From NCBI GenBank assembly GCA_013697395.1, contig JACCWY010000129.1, forward strand, positions 1 through 8,132: DNA of 8,132 nucleotides, read 5' to 3'. The DNA is from Chloroflexota bacterium (GTDB lineage: Bacteria; Chloroflexota; Limnocylindria; QHBO01). Under the pieces are notes generated by a model. The model was not told the DNA's origin and ran no database searches. It saw only the letters and a program-made list of their open reading frames with translations. The stretch's first letter is position 1. Each line of letters begins with the position of its first letter. This document shows, piece by piece, positions 5,935 through 8,132 of this stretch. Position numbers and translations under genes: made by a program.

Positions 5935-6549
5935 ATGAACCGATTCGTACCGGGAGGTGGCCTCGCCCTGGTGATCGTGATCGCCGCGTGCAGCGTCACC
6001 GATGCGCCGAGCGAGACTGATGCGCCGAGCGGCACGCCCGAGCCGAGCGCCGCCGTTGCACCGAGCGTCGCTGCTACACCGAGCGCCCGCAATGTGCCGA
6101 GCGCGACCGCCTCGCCGGTGATCGTCGATCCACTGCTCGCCTACGAGCTGGTCGATGTGCGCTCGGGCGAGGTGTTCACCCTCGCTGAGCTCGCCACGGA
6201 GGGACCCGTCCTCCTGGAGAGCATGGCGATCTGGTGCACCACCTGCCTGCAACAGCAGCGGCAGGTGGTCGAGGCCCACGAGCTCGCCGACTTCCATTCG
6301 GTTGGCATTGACGTGGACCCCAACGAGCGACCCGACGACCTGGCCGATTACGCCGAGCGCGAAGGATTCGATTGGCGCTTCGCGATGGCCGACGCGGAGC
6401 TGATCGACCTCCTGGCCGACCGTTTCGGGTTCGCGGTCTCAAACCCGCCGTCGACACCGACCTTCGTCGTCTCGACGGATGGCATCCGGGCCCTCGAGTT
6501 CGGGAGGGTGCGAAGCCCGATCGAACTCGTGGACGAGCTCGGCGGCTGA
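5935..6549 (+). CDS. TlpA/ResA-like thioredoxin-fold lipoprotein
   Basis: A 204-residue exported thiol-disulfide protein. The N-terminus is a lipoprotein signal: a hydrophobic run LALVIVIAAC with lipobox IAAC and anchor C19. Residues 24-61 form a Pro/Ser/Ala spacer with Pro at every sixth position (25, 31, 37, 43, 49, 55, 61). The thioredoxin-like domain follows (about 66-204). Its active site is WCTTC, W100 with C101 and C104. Its probable cis-Pro is P175 in NPPSTPTFVVS, and the domain ends RSPIELVDELGG. It should sit on the outer face of the membrane and reduce disulfides in exported proteins, taking electrons from the CcdA transporter encoded next. It starts 13 bases after the kinase stop, without a clear ribosome binding site, so translation may be coupled. 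Targets could include cytochrome c maturation, surface proteins or a redox sensor; none is shown by the sequence. Confidence 0.9.
   Translation: MNRFVPGGGLALVIVIAACSVTDAPSETDAPSGTPEPSAAVAPSVAATPSARNVPSATASPVIVDPLLAYELVDVRSGEVFTLAELATEGPVLLESMAIWCTTCLQQQRQVVEAHELADFHSVGIDVDPNERPDDLADYAEREGFDWRFAMADAELIDLLADRFGFAVSNPPSTPTFVVSTDGIRALEFGRVRSPIELVDELGG
6007..6103 (+). repeat. Six CCGAGCG heptamers at an exact 18-base period
   Basis: CCGAGCG begins at 6007, 6025, 6043, 6061, 6079 and 6097. Each copy encodes the Pro-Ser of a six-residue unit (APSETD, APSGTP, EPSAAV, APSVAA, TPSARN, VPSATA) in the lipoprotein spacer. The bases between heptamers vary. This looks like an old 18-base tandem repeat that has diverged outside the Pro-Ser codons. 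Confidence 0.85.
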
Positions 6550-6562
6550 CGCCGCATCCGCG

Positions 6563-7261
6563 TTGGAGGTCTACCTCGGAGCGCTGTTGGCGGGGATCGG
6601 CGCGACGGTGACGCCGTGCGTCCTGCCGCTCTATCCGGCCTTCCTTGCCTATCTCACCGGGGGTACCGGCGGCGTGACTGTCGCGGGGGCCGCGGTCAAG
6701 GCGGCGCCGGGACAGAGCAGCCCGGTGCTGGCGGCCCTCCTCGTCTGGGTGGGCGTGGTGACCGGCATGCTGGCGATCGGCGCGGTCGTCGCCGCGATTG
6801 CCGTTCCGCTCGGCCAGGTGAACCGGGTCATCTTGCCCATCGCCGACCTCGTGCTCATCGGTCTCGGCATCCTGCTCCTGGTGGGTATCAACCCGTTCAC
6901 CCGGCTGCCCCAGCCATCGCCATCGGCCCTCGGCGGTCGCGGGCCGCTGGTCGGCGCCTTCGGGTACGGGCTCCTGTTCGCACCCATCGCGATCCCGTGC
7001 AGCGGACCCTTCATCGTCGGCATCTTCGCGTTCAGCCTGACCATCGGGGATGCCGTTGGCCGGCTGCTGTTCTTCGTCGTGTTCGGCATCGGCTTCGGGC
7101 TGCCCCTCTTTCTGCTCGGCACCATCGGCCACGTGCGCGGCGCGCAGCTGGCGCGCGCGATCGTCCGCTACGAGCGACCGATTCAGCTCGTTCTGGGCAT
7201 CGCCCTCATTGCGGTCGGGATCTGGGACCTGACGATCAACGCATCGCTCATCCTGGGATAG
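6563..7261 (+). CDS. ccdA: CcdA-type thiol-disulfide electron transporter
   Basis: An inner-membrane protein of the CcdA/DsbD-beta family that carries reducing power from cytoplasmic thioredoxin across the membrane. From TTG 6563 it has 232 residues and six membrane segments, at about 3-27, 54-81, 90-109, 127-157, 166-189 and 207-225. The two redox cysteines are in place: C19 in TPCVLPLYPAFLAYL (segment 1) and C146 in PIAIPCSGPF (segment 4). The expected start motif is MEVYLGALLAGIGATV, which begins at the TTG and leaves a 13-base gap, the same as the other gaps in this operon. ATG 6479 is also in frame but would add 28 unlikely residues that overlap the lipoprotein gene by 71 bases. No good ribosome binding site is seen for either start. 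With the preceding WCTTC lipoprotein it makes a transporter-acceptor pair. Confidence 0.9.
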   Translation: MEVYLGALLAGIGATVTPCVLPLYPAFLAYLTGGTGGVTVAGAAVKAAPGQSSPVLAALLVWVGVVTGMLAIGAVVAAIAVPLGQVNRVILPIADLVLIGLGILLLVGINPFTRLPQPSPSALGGRGPLVGAFGYGLLFAPIAIPCSGPFIVGIFAFSLTIGDAVGRLLFFVVFGIGFGLPLFLLGTIGHVRGAQLARAIVRYERPIQLVLGIALIAVGIWDLTINASLILG

Positions 7262-7276
7262 CGACGAGCGAAGCTC

Positions 7277-7288
7277 TACCATCGTCGC
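7277..7288 (+). promoter_or_regulatory. Probable leaderless promoter (TACCAT-N6-GTG)
   Basis: TACCAT at 7277-7282 fits TANNNT and is followed by 6 bases and then the GTG at 7289. This is the same spacing as at the response-regulator start. No ribosome binding site precedes the GTG. It would give the flavoenzyme gene its own promoter, 27 bases after the CcdA stop. The -35 region is not recognisable. Confidence 0.4.
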
Positions 7289-8008
7289 GTGAGCTCTTGC
7301 GTTCCGTATCGGGGCCGGCGCATGACCCTGGCCGCCCGGCGGTCCGCATCGGCGCGCTTCCTCGAGGTGATGCGGCGGCGGCGCTCGATCCCAGACTTCT
7401 CCACCCGGCCGGTGCCGCGCGAGCTCGTGGTGAACGCGGTGCGCGCCGCCGCCCTCGCGCCGAGCGGCGCCAACCAGCAGCCGTGGAGATTCGTGCTCAT
7501 CGGCGACGCGCCAGAGCTGCGCCGCCGCATCCGCGAAGCAGCCGAGGCCGTGGAGCGCGCCAACTACGAGCACCGCATGAGCCCGGAGTGGCTCGCCCCC
7601 CTGGAGCCGCTCCAGACCGACTGGCGCAAGCCGCACCTCACCGATGCAGAATGGCTGATCGTCGTCCTCGAGCAGCCGTACGGCGTCCGCATCGAGCCGG
7701 ACGGGACGCGCCACAAGGTCAAGCACTACTACGTTCGCGAGTCCGTCGGGATCGCGGTCGGCATCCTCATCGCATCACTGACCCACGCCGGCCTCGCGAC
7801 GCTCACCCACACGCCGAGTCCGATGGGCTTCCTCGCGAAGATGCTGGGTCGGGCCGCGAACGAGCGTCCGTTTGTCGTCATCCCGGTCGGTTACCCGGCG
7901 CGGGGCGCCACAGTGCCGCGGATCAGGCGAAAGCGTCTAGCAGATGTCCTCGTCGAGGTTCTGGATCGGTCGGATGAGGGTCTCGGGCGCGAACCACGCA
8001 TCGGGTGA
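7289..8008 (+). CDS. Iodotyrosine deiodinase-like flavoenzyme (nitroreductase superfamily)
   Basis: A 239-residue FMN enzyme. FMN-contact motifs are visible: RRRRSIPDFS near 29-38, APSGANQQPW at 57-66, THTPSPMGF around 173-181, and GRAANERPF with PVGYPARGATVP at 187-210. The segment HYYVRESVGIAVGILIASL is close to the iodotyrosine deiodinase branch. In that branch a Glu, a Tyr four residues later and a Lys 21 residues after the Tyr bind the amino-acid part of halotyrosine. Here they are E89, Y93 and K114, in exact register (ERANYEHRM and TDWRKPHL). I infer reductive dehalogenation of halotyrosine or a similar halophenol, in the cytoplasm; other nitroreductase activities are possible. GTG 7289 has a leaderless promoter. 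ATG 7322 would give 228 residues and starts nearer the conserved part. It is probably not part of the redox operon. Confidence 0.85.
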   Translation: MSSCVPYRGRRMTLAARRSASARFLEVMRRRRSIPDFSTRPVPRELVVNAVRAAALAPSGANQQPWRFVLIGDAPELRRRIREAAEAVERANYEHRMSPEWLAPLEPLQTDWRKPHLTDAEWLIVVLEQPYGVRIEPDGTRHKVKHYYVRESVGIAVGILIASLTHAGLATLTHTPSPMGFLAKMLGRAANERPFVVIPVGYPARGATVPRIRRKRLADVLVEVLDRSDEGLGREPRIG

Positions 8009-8029
8009 GCCATTACCGTAAGCGGCCCA

Positions 8030-8132
8030 TCACCGGTCGAGCGGTGTCCACACCAGCGTCTCCGGATGAAATTGGCTCCACGCGAACCAGAACGCCTCGT
8101 GCGCCGGCAGCTCTTCTCCGCCGCGGAGCTGC
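8030..8132 (-). CDS. 3' end of a DUF3179-like protein (partial)
   Basis: The minus strand from the window edge reads without a stop to TGA at 8030-8032. The last 33 codons include GEELPAHEAFWFAWSQFHPE and end LVWTPLDR. The pattern of a small hydrophobic-aromatic stretch FWFAW followed by FHP-E-T-x-x-W resembles the C-terminus of DUF3179 proteins, recalled from memory. Most of the gene lies beyond the window. It converges on the flavoenzyme gene, with 21 bases between the stops and no clear terminator hairpin. Confidence 0.6.
   Translation of the reverse strand, partial: QLRGGEELPAHEAFWFAWSQFHPETLVWTPLDR

Noticed and set aside
4881..6092. A 403-codon minus-strand open frame
   Set aside because: It is the antisense shadow of the histidine kinase, whose motifs are complete on the plus strand.
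6176..7726. A 516-codon minus-strand open frame
   Set aside because: Its Arg/Asp/His/Gly-rich translation is the shadow of the lipoprotein, CcdA and flavoenzyme genes.
6616..7977. A 453-codon plus-strand open frame
   Set aside because: Out-of-frame reading of CcdA and the flavoenzyme, extremely Arg/Pro/Ala-rich.
1..8132. tRNA, rRNA and CRISPR arrays
   Set aside because: I looked for TTCGA-type T-arms, conserved rRNA blocks and regularly spaced direct repeats. The only regular repeat is the coding 18-base one at 6007-6103.

Overview
The window comes from a GC-rich bacterium with strong G/C preference at third codon positions. Two genes appear to start without a leader: a TANNNT box lies exactly 6 bases before the start codon. 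A lipoprotein with a thioredoxin fold is also present. Together these point to a high-GC, probably monoderm soil or freshwater lineage, such as Chloroflexota (Limnocylindria-like) or Actinomycetota. This is inference from style; no marker gene is present.

The left half (about 1-3800) looks like a decaying or accessory stretch. Positions 1-480 hold no convincing gene but contain a perfect hairpin and a cluster of GTCTC/GAGAC inverted repeats. They are followed by a frameshifted quinol/antibiotic-biosynthesis monooxygenase (ABM) gene and the C-terminal stump of a TPR-type ATPase regulator. On the minus strand come an intact SRPBCC (polyketide-cyclase-like) gene, a 400-base gap, and an unrecognised 159-residue protein. 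Next, on the plus strand, is a possible stump of a secreted protein. Last is a minus-strand polytopic membrane protein split by a one-base frameshift. Three to four single-base frameshifts fall in this half.

The right half (about 4100-8132) is intact and dense. A probable four-gene operon runs on the plus strand: an OmpR/PhoB-type response regulator, a HAMP histidine kinase, a TlpA/ResA-like thioredoxin lipoprotein with a WCTTC active site, and a CcdA-type thiol-disulfide transporter. Gaps between genes are a uniform 13-14 bases if CcdA starts at the TTG at 6563. Its promoter is unusual: the -10 hexamer sits exactly between the two arms of a perfect 6-bp inverted repeat that abuts the response-regulator ATG. 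The likely job is a sensor-controlled reductive relay, with electrons passing from the cytoplasm through CcdA to the surface lipoprotein and on to unknown exported disulfide targets.

Downstream, probably on its own leaderless promoter, is a flavin enzyme of the iodotyrosine deiodinase branch of the nitroreductase family, with the Glu/Tyr/Lys substrate-binding triad in register. The window ends in the 3' end of a convergent minus-strand gene whose tail resembles DUF3179 proteins.
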